A stretch of 64,000 nucleotides of DNA from Prado023 sp963700395. Lineage in GTDB: Bacteria; Actinomycetota; Actinomycetes; S36-B12; CAIYMF01. Both the position numbers and the translations under genes were made by a program. Positions 37,449 to 47,062 of this stretch are shown here, piece after piece; positions within the stretch are counted from its first letter, which is position 1; every line of letters starts with the position of its first letter. Location of the stretch: positions 1,288,161-1,352,160 of the forward strand of contig CAVOXI010000001.1 in the NCBI GenBank assembly GCA_963700395.1. Reading direction: 5' to 3'. The notes beneath the pieces are model-generated. The model saw only the letters and a program-made list of their open reading frames with translations, did no database searches and was not told the DNA's origin.

Positions 37449-37486
37449 CCCTCGGTTCGTTCGTTCGGTGCGTGGGTCAGGGTCAT

Positions 37487-37531
37487 CGTGTGAACGGATC
37501 AGACGATTGGATGGTCGATCCCGTTCACACG
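37487..37531 (-). terminator. Second 45-nt palindrome, after ndk
   Basis: The outer arms are CGTGTGAACGG-ATC and GATCCCGTTCACACG. The inner arms are GACGAT and ATGGTC around a three-base loop. The plan, the length and the words GTGTGAACGG, ATGGTC and CCGTTCACAC match the element at 4976-5020. It starts eight bases after the ndk stop and 39 bases before mreB. Confidence 0.7.
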
Positions 37532-37538
37532 GCTGCGA

Positions 37539-37949
37539 TCAGGCGAGGCCGGGGAAGAACAGCGCCACCTCGCGGGCGGCCGACTCCGGGGAGTCCGATC
37601 CGTGCGTGACGTTCTGCTGCATGACGGTCGCGAGGTCCCCGCGGATCGTGCCCGGGGCGGCGGTCACAGGGTTGGTCGCACCCATCATCGACCGCCACGC
37701 GACGATGGCGTCGGGGCCCTCGACCACAGCGGCGACCAGTGGGCCGGAGGTGATGAAGTCCACCAGGTCGGCGAAGAACGGCTTGGCAGCGTGCTCCCCG
37801 TAGTGCGCCTCAGCGGTGGCCCGGTCCAGGGTCCGAAGCTCGAGCGCCACGATCCGCAGGCCCTTGCGCTCGATGCGCCCCAGGACCTCGCCGATGAGGT
37901 TCCGTGCGACGCCGTCAGGCTTGATCAGGACCAGGGTTCGCTCGGTCAT
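37539..37949 (-). CDS. ndk: Nucleoside diphosphate kinase
   Basis: Ndk balances nucleoside triphosphates by a phosphohistidine intermediate. The 136-residue protein has TERTLVLIKPDGVARNLIGE, GPLVAAVVEGPDAIVAWRSM and the catalytic NVTHGSDSPESA. GGGAGG lies upstream of the ATG. A TAGGCT box about 50 bases upstream could be its promoter. Confidence 0.97.
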   Translation of the reverse strand: MTERTLVLIKPDGVARNLIGEVLGRIERKGLRIVALELRTLDRATAEAHYGEHAAKPFFADLVDFITSGPLVAAVVEGPDAIVAWRSMMGATNPVTAAPGTIRGDLATVMQQNVTHGSDSPESAAREVALFFPGLA

Positions 37950-38273
37950 GCATGCCTCCCGCAGAAGGGCGGAGCCTCCGCCTCCAAGGCGGCCAAGCCT
38001 ACCTGCCCACCGAGGGTGCCCCCGACGCCCACGTCAACACGCCCCGACCCCCACGCCCCGTTCGTCGGCCGGCCACCCACGGGTCCCCTCGATCGGTCCA
38101 CGATCCACCCCTCGCTCCCATCGATCGGTCCACTTTCGCGCGGCCCGATCGCGGACCCGTCCGGATCTCGAATCATCGAACGTCGGAGATCCGGACGAAT
38201 CCTGGAGCGGCGCGGGGACAGCGCGGGCGGCCTGGGCCGGGCGGGGCGACGAGCGCGGCGTGGCTCGGTGGTC
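37950..38273. other. Intergenic region between DUF4233 gene and ndk
   Basis: About 320 bases. It contains the ndk leader, a repeated CGATCGGTCCAC word (near 38090 and 38132) and the hairpin at 38159-38196. I see no gene in it. Confidence 0.5.
38159..38196 (-). terminator. Hairpin after the DUF4233 gene
   Basis: A perfect 11-bp stem (GTCCGGATCTC with GAGATCCGGAC) has a 16-base loop, about 80 bases after the stop of the folC-DUF4233 pair. Confidence 0.6.
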
Positions 38274-38594
38274 CTAGCCCGCAGAGGTGGTTGCCTCGGC
38301 CTTTCGGCCCAGGTGCAGGGCGGTCCACCAGAGGGCAGCGAAGACCGCCCCCAGGACGAACATCATCCACCCGACGATCAGGCCGGTGGCGATGACGAGC
38401 GCCTGCAGCATCCACCCGGCGCCCACGAAGAACGGGCGGGAGAACATCCCGGGCAGCAGCGCGCAGGCAAGTGCCAGGGCGGCGAACAGCCAGCCGACCC
38501 ACGTGGGTTGGCCTCCCGCCACGACCGCCACGGGGATGGCCAGCAGCAGGACGATCGCCTCCATGATCAGGACGCTGGAGGTCAGGACCCTCAT
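38274..38594 (-). CDS. DUF4233 small membrane protein
   Basis: The 106-residue protein has four hydrophobic segments (for example SSVLIMEAIVLLLAIPVAVV and WMLQALVIATGLIVGWMMFV). It matches the DUF4233 family that follows folC in most actinobacteria. The start overlaps the folC stop by four bases. Function unknown; the fixed link with folC suggests a shared transcript. Confidence 0.88.
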   Translation of the reverse strand: MRVLTSSVLIMEAIVLLLAIPVAVVAGGQPTWVGWLFAALALACALLPGMFSRPFFVGAGWMLQALVIATGLIVGWMMFVLGAVFAALWWTALHLGRKAEATTSAG

Positions 38595-40144
38595 TCCCAG
38601 CCCTCCGGCGCCCGGCCGCGCGGGGCACCGTGCTCGGATCGGGTCGCCCCGGACTCGTGGCCGGACTCGGCGCCGAGGAGCAGCCGGGCCTCACCCGCCA
38701 TCGTCACCGAGCCGGTGACGAGCACGCCGGCGCCGACCCCCGCCGGGGAACCCTCCTCCGCCAGGGCGATCGCACGCTCGAGGGCGTCATCGAGGCGATC
38801 GACCGCGATGACCCGCGACTCGCCCAGGACCTCGGCCGCGATCCCCGCGAGCTCGGAGACCGGCAGCGCTCGCGGCGAGCTCGACCGCGTGATCACGACG
38901 GTGTCGACGACCGGGTCGAGGGCGGAGAGGATCCCCGCCGCGTCCTTGTCAGCGAGGATCCCGACAACCCCCACCGAGGACGTGAACGCGAACGAGTCGG
39001 CGACCGCGGCAGCCAGGGCCAGCGCACCCGGGACGTTGTGGGCGGCGTCCACCAGCACGGTGGGCGCCCTGCGCACGATCTCGAGCCGACCCGGCGAGGT
39101 GACCGCGGCGAGCCCGGAACGCACCACAGCCGGGTCCAGTCGCCGCCCCGGCACCGGCGCAGGGATGTCCGTGGCCACACCCACAGCAGCGTCCGCCTCC
39201 CGGACGTCGATGGAACTGGGACCGGCGCCGCTGTCCCCTCCGACGCCACCGACCGGCGCGTGCTGGGACGTGATCCCGAAGAACGACTCGACGGCAGCCA
39301 GCGCGGCCACTGCGTTCCTGGCCTGATGGGCCCCGAACAGCGGGAGGAAGACCTCGTCGTAGTCCGCCCCCAGGCCGCGCAGCGTGACCTGCTGCCCGCC
39401 GACGGCAACCTGGCGCTCGAGCACGCCGAAATGGATCCCCTCGACCGACGTGGGAGCCTCCAGCTGCGACGCCACAGCCGCGAGCACCTCCATGGCCTCG
39501 TCCTCCTGGGCGGCAATCACGACCGACGACGTCGGCTTGATGATCCCCGCCTTCTCGCCTGCGATATCGGCCAGGGAGTCGCCGAGGTAGTCCGAGTGGT
39601 CCATGCCGATCGGCATCACCACCGCGACCTGGCCATCCGCGACGTTCGTGGCGTCCCAGGTGCCGCCCATGCCGACCTCGACGACGGCCACGTCGACCGG
39701 GGCGTCGGCGAACGCCGCGTACGCCAGGGCCGTCATCACCTCGAAGAAGCTCAGCCGCGGACCTCCCTCGAGCTCACTGGCCTCGTCGGCCATCGCCAGC
39801 ACGGGCGCAACCTCGTCGTAGATGTCGAGGAAGGCATCGATGCTGATCGGCTCGCCGTCGAGGCGGATCCGCTCCCGCAGGTCGGACAGGTGCGGGGAGG
39901 TGATCAGGCCCGTGTGCAGGCCGAACGCCCGCAGCAGTGACTCGATCATTCGGGCGGTCGAGGTCTTGCCGTTCGTGCCGGTCACGTGGATCACCGGGTA
40001 GGCGCGCTGCGGGTCGCCCAGGAACTGCGTGAGGGTACGGATCCGGGCGAGGGTCGGGGAGATCTGCGACTCGGGCCAGCGTGCCTCGAGCTCGTGGCGC
40101 ACCTCACCGAAGCGGTGCAGCGGGTCGATGGGGTCAGTGGTCAC
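38591..40144 (-). CDS. folC: Bifunctional folylpolyglutamate/dihydrofolate synthase
   Basis: FolC adds glutamate to folates. The Mur-ligase ATP loop VIHVTGTNGKTSTARM is near residue 50. SPHLSDLRERIR, VEVGMGGTWDATNV and GEKAGIIKPTS are the family motifs, and DAAHNVPGALA is in the C-terminal domain. About 517 residues, with a variable insertion near 39,130-39,240. GTG 40144 is taken as the start because it begins MTTDPIDPLHRFGEV-like text, close to homologues. Confidence 0.94.
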   Translation of the reverse strand: MTTDPIDPLHRFGEVRHELEARWPESQISPTLARIRTLTQFLGDPQRAYPVIHVTGTNGKTSTARMIESLLRAFGLHTGLITSPHLSDLRERIRLDGEPISIDAFLDIYDEVAPVLAMADEASELEGGPRLSFFEVMTALAYAAFADAPVDVAVVEVGMGGTWDATNVADGQVAVVMPIGMDHSDYLGDSLADIAGEKAGIIKPTSSVVIAAQEDEAMEVLAAVASQLEAPTSVEGIHFGVLERQVAVGGQQVTLRGLGADYDEVFLPLFGAHQARNAVAALAAVESFFGITSQHAPVGGVGGDSGAGPSSIDVREADAAVGVATDIPAPVPGRRLDPAVVRSGLAAVTSPGRLEIVRRAPTVLVDAAHNVPGALALAAAVADSFAFTSSVGVVGILADKDAAGILSALDPVVDTVVITRSSSPRALPVSELAGIAAEVLGESRVIAVDRLDDALERAIALAEEGSPAGVGAGVLVTGSVTMAGEARLLLGAESGHESGATRSEHGAPRGRAPEGWE

Positions 40145-40239
40145 GGGCCCATCGTCGCATCCCGGGAGAGGCAGTGCCGCCCAGCACGCCCGGCCCTCGC
40201 GCCCGTAGATTGGGCTCCCCGACGGAGGGACGACCCTGG

Positions 40240-40698
40240 ATGAGCGCCACCACCGACGAGCCGCGTTCGACCGATGCGACGGAGCCCACGGACCTCGGCC
40301 CCGAGGTCGCGGCCTCCCTGACGCGGACACTGGCCGTGCTCGGGTCGTCGAGCATCGCGGTCGGCGGGATCGTGGCCCTGACGTCCTCCGGCGCGACCGC
40401 ACGTGCGTTCGGGCAGCAGACCGCAGCGTGGGGTGCGATCAACGTGGCCATCGCCGGATTCGGTGCGTGGCGGTCGCAGGCGAGGCCCGCGCGGGCCGCC
40501 GGGCTGCGCCGGACCCTGCTCATCAACGCCGGCCTCGACGTCGGCTACGTGGCGGCCGGCGCCCACATGGCCCACCATCGCGGCACCTTCGGAGGTCGGA
40601 TGACGCCCGACGCAGCCCGGGGGCACGGTCTCGCGGTCGTGGTCCAGGGCCTCGGGCTGCTGTCGCTGGACCTGACCTACGCGCGCCGCCTGGGCTGA
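40240..40698 (+). CDS. Small membrane protein of unknown function
   Basis: The 152-residue protein has an acidic soluble N-terminus and then about four hydrophobic segments (TLAVLGSSSIAVGGIVALTS, INVAIAGFGAWR, LLINAGLDVGYVAAGAH, GLAVVVQGLGLLSLDLTY). The NAGLDVGYVAAGAHMAHHR part looks conserved-family-like, but I cannot name the family. A GGAGGG site lies 11 bases before the ATG, and TAGATT at 40206-40211 is a possible -10 box. It is divergent from folC. Confidence 0.75.
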   Translation: MSATTDEPRSTDATEPTDLGPEVAASLTRTLAVLGSSSIAVGGIVALTSSGATARAFGQQTAAWGAINVAIAGFGAWRSQARPARAAGLRRTLLINAGLDVGYVAAGAHMAHHRGTFGGRMTPDAARGHGLAVVVQGLGLLSLDLTYARRLG

Positions 40699-40805
40699 GC
40701 CGCCCTCGCCGGCAGCCGGGCGCACCCACCGCTCGCGCGACCCACAGGTTCCCACCGCAGCCCCCTGGCCCTCAACGACCTGTGGGGCGCCCCGCGTCGC
40801 CCCGG

Positions 40806-40811
40806 TAGAAT
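40806..40811 (+). promoter_or_regulatory. valS: Candidate -10 box of leaderless valS transcript
   Basis: TAGAAT, close to the consensus, is followed by eight bases and the valS ATG at 40820. Confidence 0.45.
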
Positions 40812-40819
40812 CCCGCCGC

Positions 40820-43405
40820 ATGAGCCAGTCGCCGGACGCCCCCACCGCACGAATCCCCGAGAAGCCCTCCATCGACGGGATCGAGGCGGTGTGGTCCGCA
40901 CGCTGGGAGGCCGAGGGCACCTACCACTTCGACCGGACCCGGCCGCGCTCCGAGGTCTACTCGATCGACACGCCTCCGCCCACCGTCTCGGGCTCCCTGC
41001 ACGTCGGCCACGTGTTCTCGTTCACGCACACCGACCTCATCGCCCGCTACAAGCGGATGCGGGGCTTCGACGTCTTCTACCCGATGGGATGGGACGACAA
41101 CGGCCTGCCGACCGAGCGTCGGGTCCAGAACTACTACGGGGTGCGCTGCGAGCCGGCGCTTCACTACGACCCCGACTTCACCCCGCCTGTGAAGCCGGAC
41201 CCGAAGAAGCAGGTCGCGATCAGCCGGCGCAACTTCGTCGAGCTGTGCGAACGACTCACGCTCGAGGATGAGAAGGCCTTCGAGGCGCTGTTCCGCCAGC
41301 TCGGCCTGTCCGTGGACTGGAACCAGACCTACCAGACCATCGACGCCAACGCCCGCTCGGCCTCCCAGAAGGCCTTCCTGCGCAACCTCGCCCGCGGCGA
41401 GGCCTACCAGGCGGAGGCCCCCACCCTGTGGGACGTCACCTTCCGCACTGCGGTCGCCCAGGCCGAGCTCGAGGACCGCGAGATGCCCGGCGAGTACCAC
41501 CGGATCGCCTTCCCGTACTCGGACGGGTCAGGCGCGGTGCACATCGAGACGACCCGCCCCGAGCTGCTCGCCGCGTGCGTGGCGCTGGTCGCCCATCCCG
41601 ACGACGAGCGGTACCAGAAGCACTTCGGCACCACGGTCAGCACGCCCGTGTTCGGGGTCGAGGTGCCAGTCGTCGCCCATCACCTGGCCGATCCGGAGAA
41701 GGGGTCCGGAATCGCGATGATCTGCACGTTCGGGGACACCACGGACGTCACGTGGTGGCGCGAGCTCGCGCTCGTGACCAGGCCGATCATCGGGTGGGAC
41801 GGACGCATCCTGCCCGAGATCCCCGACTGGATCACGCGGGAGTCCGGCCGCGAGGCCTACGCCTCCATCGCCGGCATGACCGCGTTCTCGGCGAAGAAGC
41901 GGATGGTCGAACTGCTCGGCGAGGCGGGCTGGCTGGACGGCTCACCGCGCGCGATCACCCACCCGGTGAAGTTCTTCGAGAAGGGCGAGCGGCCCCTGGA
42001 GATCGTCACCACCCGGCAGTGGTACATCCGCAACGGCGGTCGGGACGCGGACCTGCGCGCCGAGATGCTGGCGCGCGGCGAGCAGCTGGCCTGGCATCCG
42101 GCGAACATGGCGATCCGGTACCAGAACTGGGTCTCAGGGCTCGCTGGGGACTGGCTCATCAGCCGCCAGCGGTTCTTCGGCGTGCCGATCCCGCTGTGGT
42201 ACCGCGTCGACCCGCACGGCAACCCCGACTACCACCAGGTCCTCACCCCCGAGGAGTCCGCGCTGCCGGTGGACCCGTCGGCCGAGCCGCCGGCCGGGTT
42301 CGACGAGGCCCAGCGCGGCCAGCCAGGGGGCTTCATCGGAGACCCCGACGTCATGGACACGTGGGCCACCTCCAGCCTGAGCCCACAGATCTGCGGCGGC
42401 TGGGAGCGCGACCCCGAGCTGTGGGCGGCGGTGGCCCCGATGGACCTGCGCCCGCAGGCCCACGAGATCATCCGCACGTGGCTGTTCTCCTCCGTCGTGC
42501 GCTCGCACCTGGAGGACGACCGGCTGCCGTGGGCGCACGCGGCCATCTCCGGGTGGATCCTCGATCCGGACCGCAAGAAGATGTCGAAGTCCAAGGGCAA
42601 CGTGGTCACGCCGGCGGACCTGCTGGACAAGCACGGATCGGACGCGGTCCGGTACTGGGCGGCCTCCGGTCGCCCGGGCACGGACACGGCCTTCGACGAG
42701 GGCCAGATGAAGATCGGCCGTCGCCTGGCGATCAAGATCCTGAACGCGAGCCGTTTCGTGCTCGGCCAGGGGGTGGACGCCTCAGCGGCGGACCAGCCCG
42801 AGTCCGTCACCCACCCGCTGGACCGGGCTCAGCTCGCGGCGCTGGCTGAGGTGGTGACCGAGGCCACCGCCGCTTTCGAGGACTACAACTACACCCGCGC
42901 ACTCGAAGTGACGGAGACCTACTTCTGGTCGTTCTGCGACGACTACCTCGAGCTCGTCAAGGATCGGGCCTACGGGGCCCAAGGTCCGGAGGCCGCGGCG
43001 TCGGCCCGTGCAGCCCTGGCCACGGCCCTGAGCGTCCAGCTGCGCCTCTTCGCGCCGTTCCTGCCGTTCGTGACCGAGGAGGTCTGGGCGTGGTGGCAGG
43101 AGGGGTCGGTGCACCACGCGTCCTGGCCGACCGCGGGCGAGGTCGCCCGCATCGCCCAGGACGGCGACCCGATCCTGGTTGCTGAGGTCGCGGACGTCCT
43201 CGGCGCGATCCGCAAGGCCAAGTCCGAGGCGAAGGTCTCGATGCGGGCCGAGGTCTCCTACGCCGAGGTCCTGCGCCCTGCGGAGTCCGCGGCGCGGGTG
43301 GCACGCGCCCGAGATGACATCTCCGCGGCTGGCAGGATCGCGGAGCTCCGGATCAGCGAAGGTGAACCGAGCACCCGGATCGACCTCGCCGACACTCCCG
43401 CCTGA
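40820..43405 (+). CDS. valS: Valyl-tRNA synthetase
   Basis: ValRS charges tRNA-Val and edits threonylated tRNA. The HIGH-type motif is TVSGSLHVGH; FYPMGWDDNGLPTERRVQNY is the signature of the archaeal/actinobacterial type. The editing domain contains IETTRPELLAACVALVAHP. KMSKS is seen as RKKMSKSKGNVVTPADLL. The 861-residue protein lacks the long C-terminal coiled coil of E. coli-type ValRS, as expected for this type. It is complete with no frame break. Confidence 0.96.
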   Translation: MSQSPDAPTARIPEKPSIDGIEAVWSARWEAEGTYHFDRTRPRSEVYSIDTPPPTVSGSLHVGHVFSFTHTDLIARYKRMRGFDVFYPMGWDDNGLPTERRVQNYYGVRCEPALHYDPDFTPPVKPDPKKQVAISRRNFVELCERLTLEDEKAFEALFRQLGLSVDWNQTYQTIDANARSASQKAFLRNLARGEAYQAEAPTLWDVTFRTAVAQAELEDREMPGEYHRIAFPYSDGSGAVHIETTRPELLAACVALVAHPDDERYQKHFGTTVSTPVFGVEVPVVAHHLADPEKGSGIAMICTFGDTTDVTWWRELALVTRPIIGWDGRILPEIPDWITRESGREAYASIAGMTAFSAKKRMVELLGEAGWLDGSPRAITHPVKFFEKGERPLEIVTTRQWYIRNGGRDADLRAEMLARGEQLAWHPANMAIRYQNWVSGLAGDWLISRQRFFGVPIPLWYRVDPHGNPDYHQVLTPEESALPVDPSAEPPAGFDEAQRGQPGGFIGDPDVMDTWATSSLSPQICGGWERDPELWAAVAPMDLRPQAHEIIRTWLFSSVVRSHLEDDRLPWAHAAISGWILDPDRKKMSKSKGNVVTPADLLDKHGSDAVRYWAASGRPGTDTAFDEGQMKIGRRLAIKILNASRFVLGQGVDASAADQPESVTHPLDRAQLAALAEVVTEATAAFEDYNYTRALEVTETYFWSFCDDYLELVKDRAYGAQGPEAAASARAALATALSVQLRLFAPFLPFVTEEVWAWWQEGSVHHASWPTAGEVARIAQDGDPILVAEVADVLGAIRKAKSEAKVSMRAEVSYAEVLRPAESAARVARARDDISAAGRIAELRISEGEPSTRIDLADTPA

Positions 43406-43501
43406 GGCCCGTTCCCCCACCTCGGCCGCCCTGCTGCTCAAGGCGGCGTCGCTGAGGTCCGATGACCCAGCAGAGGCGCCAGCCATTGAGGGGAGTCCGC
43501 C

Positions 43502-44822
43502 ATGGGTCGAAGGTCATCGAAGTCGTCGCCGGCCAGGGGCATCGCGCAGCCCTTCGCCACGGTCGGCCTCACCATCCTGCCTGGGGTCGCGCTTCCGGAA
43601 TGGGCGGAGCCCACTGCCGATCCGATGACTGCCCCCCCGGAGCTGATCGCCGATGCCGAGCCGGCCGGCGAGGAGATTCCCGCGGCGCCCGCCCTCGCGG
43701 CCCACGCTGCATCCCCGAGTTGGTCCTCGGCACCGGACGCGCCACAGTCCCCCCGGCGCAGGAGCAGGCGATGCCGGCATCGGCGTATGCACCTGACCCT
43801 GCACCGGCAACTGACCCTGCACGGGCATATGCGATGGCCGGGGCTGCGATGGCTGGGGTCGCCATGGCTGGGGCGGTCGCGGACGCCCCAGCTGGCTTCG
43901 GCCATGCCGAGTACGCCTACGCGGAGCCATCCAGGTACCCGGCCGCCCCCACCGCCGGACTCGGTGCAGCATGGGCACCAGTCGCCCCAGCAGACACCGA
44001 CACCCGCACCCTCACCAACCCGACGCCAACTGCTCCGGAGCCGGCATTGCCCGAGCCGAGGGTCGAAGCACCTGCTGGGTCGCTGACGCAGGTGGCGTCA
44101 GGCGAAGCGGCGGCGCCAGCCGATCTCGCCTCGCTGAGCCCCCAGCACGTTGCGCTCCTCTCGTGGTGGGCGGACATGATCGCCACCGGACAGGTCCCGA
44201 ACCCGGCAACCCTGCCGGTGGCCGACGAGCTCGCGCCGCCGCCGCATCAGAGGGCACCCAGCGACGCCGCTTCCCGCTCAAGGCTGCGTCCATCGGTCTG
44301 GTTGCGGTCGCGGCGTTGGGCATCGCGGCAGTGGTGGGGCCCAAGGTCCTGGCCGCCGACGAGCCGGTGGCAGCACCCATCGTCGCGTTGTCGATGCCGA
44401 CGACCATTGGAAGCCTGGCTGCCATGACGGATCCGGCCGTCAGCTCCGACCTCGAGACCCTCCTCGGGTTCGGCCTGCGCCCCACCGGGGCGACCGTGAC
44501 CGGGGCATTCGGCAGCACCGCGGCGGGTCCGTTGGAGCTGGCCACGATGGCGACAACCATGGGCGCCCCCGCGGACGCGTCGGGCCAGATCCTCACCTGG
44601 ACCGAGCGCACCGGGGCCACCACTTCCCCGTCCGTGGCTGGCACCGGGGCTGACCAGGGCATCACGTGCGCAGAGGTCACGGCGATCCCCAACGCTGAGC
44701 CCGGGGCGTTCTGCGTGTGGACGGCCAGCGGCCGGCGGGGTCAGACGTACTCCGTGTCGCAGTCCGTCACCGACGCCATGACCCTGACCAACCAGGTGCG
44801 AACGGCCCTGACCGGCGCCTAG
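43502..44822 (+). CDS. Pro/Ala-rich single-pass membrane protein, two inferred frameshifts
   Basis: Three overlapping open frames join into one protein of about 440 residues. It has a basic N-terminus (MGRRSSKSSPARG) with the short motif LTILPGVALPEW, a long Ala/Pro/Thr-rich linker and LSPQHVALLSWWADMIATGQ. Then come a basic stop-transfer and one helix (ASIGLVAVAALGIAAVVGP), and an outer domain ending VRTALTGA with two cysteines. One break lies in the C6 run at 43749-43754, where a missing C fits. The second lies near 44245-44250. I do not recognise the family. The tail domain is likely extracytoplasmic. Confidence 0.65.
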
Positions 44823-44965
44823 GAGTCGTGCTCTGCGCGCACGGCGTAGAGCAGGCAACCGCTGGGCTGTGAGCACGGACCGCTGCGCGTGGTCGACGCC
44901 TGTCCCCTGGCGGAACGTACGAGCGCGACCGCTTCAACGCTGCTCCGCCGCCTGGAGCGCCCCGC

Positions 44966-46270
44966 TCAGGCCGTCTTCTCCTGACGGCTGCGCCGTGCCG
45001 GCGCGGCGGGCGCCTCGCGGGGCAGGAGCGTCGGGTTCACGTTGTCCTTGACGACGGCCCCGCTGATGACCACGCGCCCGACGTCCTTGCGGGACGGCAC
45101 GTCGTACATCACGTTGAGCAGGACCTCCTCGAGGATCGCCCGTAGCCCGCGGGCCCCGGTGCCCCGCAGGGTGGCCTGCTCGGCGATCGCGTCGAGGGCG
45201 TCCTCGCTGAACTCGAGCTGCACCCCGTCGAGCTCGAACAGGCGCTGGTACTGGCGAACGAGGGCGTTCTTGGGCTCGGTGAGCACCTGGATGAGCGCAA
45301 CCTTGTCCAGGCTGTTCACCGACGTGAAGACGGGCAGGCGGCCGACGAACTCCGGGATCATCCCGAACTTGAGCAGGTCCTCCGGCATCACCTTGGCGAA
45401 GATCTCCGACGCCGTGGAGCCGCGACCCTCAAGGCGGGTGTCGAGAGCCTCGGGCATGAAGCCGATCGACTTGCGCCCGATCCGCGACTCGATGATCTTG
45501 TCCAGACCCGGGAACGCCCCACCGACGATGAACAGGACGTTCGTGGTGTCGATCTGGATGAACTCCTGGTGCGGATGCTTGCGACCACCCTGCGGCGGAA
45601 CCGATGCAGTGGTGCCCTCGAGGATCTTCAGCAGTGCCTGCTGCACGCCCTCACCGGACACGTCACGGGTGATCGACGGGTTCTCGCTCTTGCGGGCGAC
45701 CTTGTCGATCTCGTCGATGTAGACGATGCCGGTCTCGGCCTTCTTGACGTCGTAGTCCGCGGCCTGGATCAGCTTGAGCAGGATGTTCTCGACGTCCTCA
45801 CCCACGTAGCCGGCTTCGGTCAGGGCCGTGGCGTCAGCGATGGCGAACGGGACGTTCAGCATCCGGGCCAGGGTCTGGGCGAGCAGGGTCTTCCCCGAGC
45901 CCGTCGGACCCAGGAGCAGGATGTTGGACTTCGCGAGCTCCACCTGCTCGTCACGCTGGCGGTCCGTGCCGCCGCTGGCCTGCACCCGCTTGTAGTGGTT
46001 GTAGACCGCGACGGACAGGCTCTTCTTGGCGGTGTCCTGGCCGATCACGTACTGGTCAAGGAACTGGCAGATCTCGCGAGGCTTGGGCAACTCGTCGAAC
46101 TGCACGTCGGAGGACTCATGGAGCTCCTCCTCGATGATCTCGTTGCAGAGATCGATGCACTCGTCGCAGATGTAGACCCCGGGCCCCGCGATCAGCTTCT
46201 TGACCTGCTTCTGGCTCTTCCCGCAGAAGGAGCACTTGAGCAGGTCGCCGCCGTCACCTATGCGGGCCAC
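44966..46270 (-). CDS. clpX: ATP-dependent Clp protease ATP-binding subunit ClpX
   Basis: ClpX unfolds substrates for ClpP. The zinc-binding domain has Cys13, 16, 35 and 38 (KCSFCGKSQ, YICDEC). Walker A is GPTGSGKT, Walker B IVYIDEIDK, and sensor 2 is in GARGLRAI. The IGF-type ClpP loop is present as RIGRKSIGFMPEA. Its 434 residues are normal. It lies downstream of clpP1-clpP2 with a gap of about 115 bases. Confidence 0.98.
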   Translation of the reverse strand: MARIGDGGDLLKCSFCGKSQKQVKKLIAGPGVYICDECIDLCNEIIEEELHESSDVQFDELPKPREICQFLDQYVIGQDTAKKSLSVAVYNHYKRVQASGGTDRQRDEQVELAKSNILLLGPTGSGKTLLAQTLARMLNVPFAIADATALTEAGYVGEDVENILLKLIQAADYDVKKAETGIVYIDEIDKVARKSENPSITRDVSGEGVQQALLKILEGTTASVPPQGGRKHPHQEFIQIDTTNVLFIVGGAFPGLDKIIESRIGRKSIGFMPEALDTRLEGRGSTASEIFAKVMPEDLLKFGMIPEFVGRLPVFTSVNSLDKVALIQVLTEPKNALVRQYQRLFELDGVQLEFSEDALDAIAEQATLRGTGARGLRAILEEVLLNVMYDVPSRKDVGRVVISGAVVKDNVNPTLLPREAPAAPARRSRQEKTA

Positions 46271-46384
46271 GTTCGTTCCTCTCCTCGACTGTCTCCGAAG
46301 GTACCTCCCGGATGGGGAGCCGCACAGGCCCCACTCCGGGAAATCCCGCCGTTCGGGTTACGCCGAACGCGTACCAGGCGCCCG

Positions 46385-47062
46385 TCAGAGCGCCGCCGCC
46401 GCCTTGCGCGAGGCGATCACCTGATCGATGACCCCGTAGGCGACGGCGTCGTCGGCTGTCAGGATCTTGTCGCGCTCGATGTCCTTGGCGACCTGCTCCG
46501 GCGTCCGGCCCGTGTGCTTGGACAGGATGCCCTCCATCTCGACGCGCATGCGCAGGATCTCGTTGGCCTGGATCTCGATGTCCGAGCCCTGGCCGCCGCC
46601 CTCCGTGTACGGCTGGTGGATCAGCACGCGGGCGTGCGGGAGGGCGAAGCGCTTGCCGGGGGCACCGGCGGCGAGCAGCACGGCGGCCGCCGAGGCCGCC
46701 TGGCCCAGGCAGACGGTCTGGATCTGCGGCTTGATGAACTGCATGGTGTCGTAGATCGCAGTCATGGCGGTGTAGGAGCCACCGGGTGAGTTGATGTAGA
46801 TCGAGATCTCGCGCTCCGGGTCCATCGACTCCAGGGTGAGCAGCTGGGCCATGACATCGTCGGCCGAGGCGTCGTCGATCTGGACGCCCAGGAAGATGAT
46901 CCGCTCCTCGAACAGCTTGGCGTACGGGTTCATGATGCGCTCGCCGTTGGCGGTGCGCTCCCGGAACTCCGGCAGGATGTAGCGCGCCGCCGGCTGCTGG
47001 ATTCGGGTCACGAGGTGCTCCTGGGCTCGGGGGTCGGTCATGGGGAAGGTCGGCGGGGTCAT
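46385..47062 (-). CDS. clpP2: ATP-dependent Clp protease proteolytic subunit, second copy
   Basis: The 225-residue serine protease has the catalytic Ser in GQAASAAAVLLAAG and His in LPHARVLIHQP, with Asp further on (MEGILSKHTG region). SIYINSPGGSYTAMTAIYDT is conserved. The N-terminal 20 or so residues may be a propeptide. It overlaps clpP1 by four bases. In actinobacteria the two ClpPs form a mixed barrel. Confidence 0.96.
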   Translation of the reverse strand: MTPPTFPMTDPRAQEHLVTRIQQPAARYILPEFRERTANGERIMNPYAKLFEERIIFLGVQIDDASADDVMAQLLTLESMDPEREISIYINSPGGSYTAMTAIYDTMQFIKPQIQTVCLGQAASAAAVLLAAGAPGKRFALPHARVLIHQPYTEGGGQGSDIEIQANEILRMRVEMEGILSKHTGRTPEQVAKDIERDKILTADDAVAYGVIDQVIASRKAAAAL

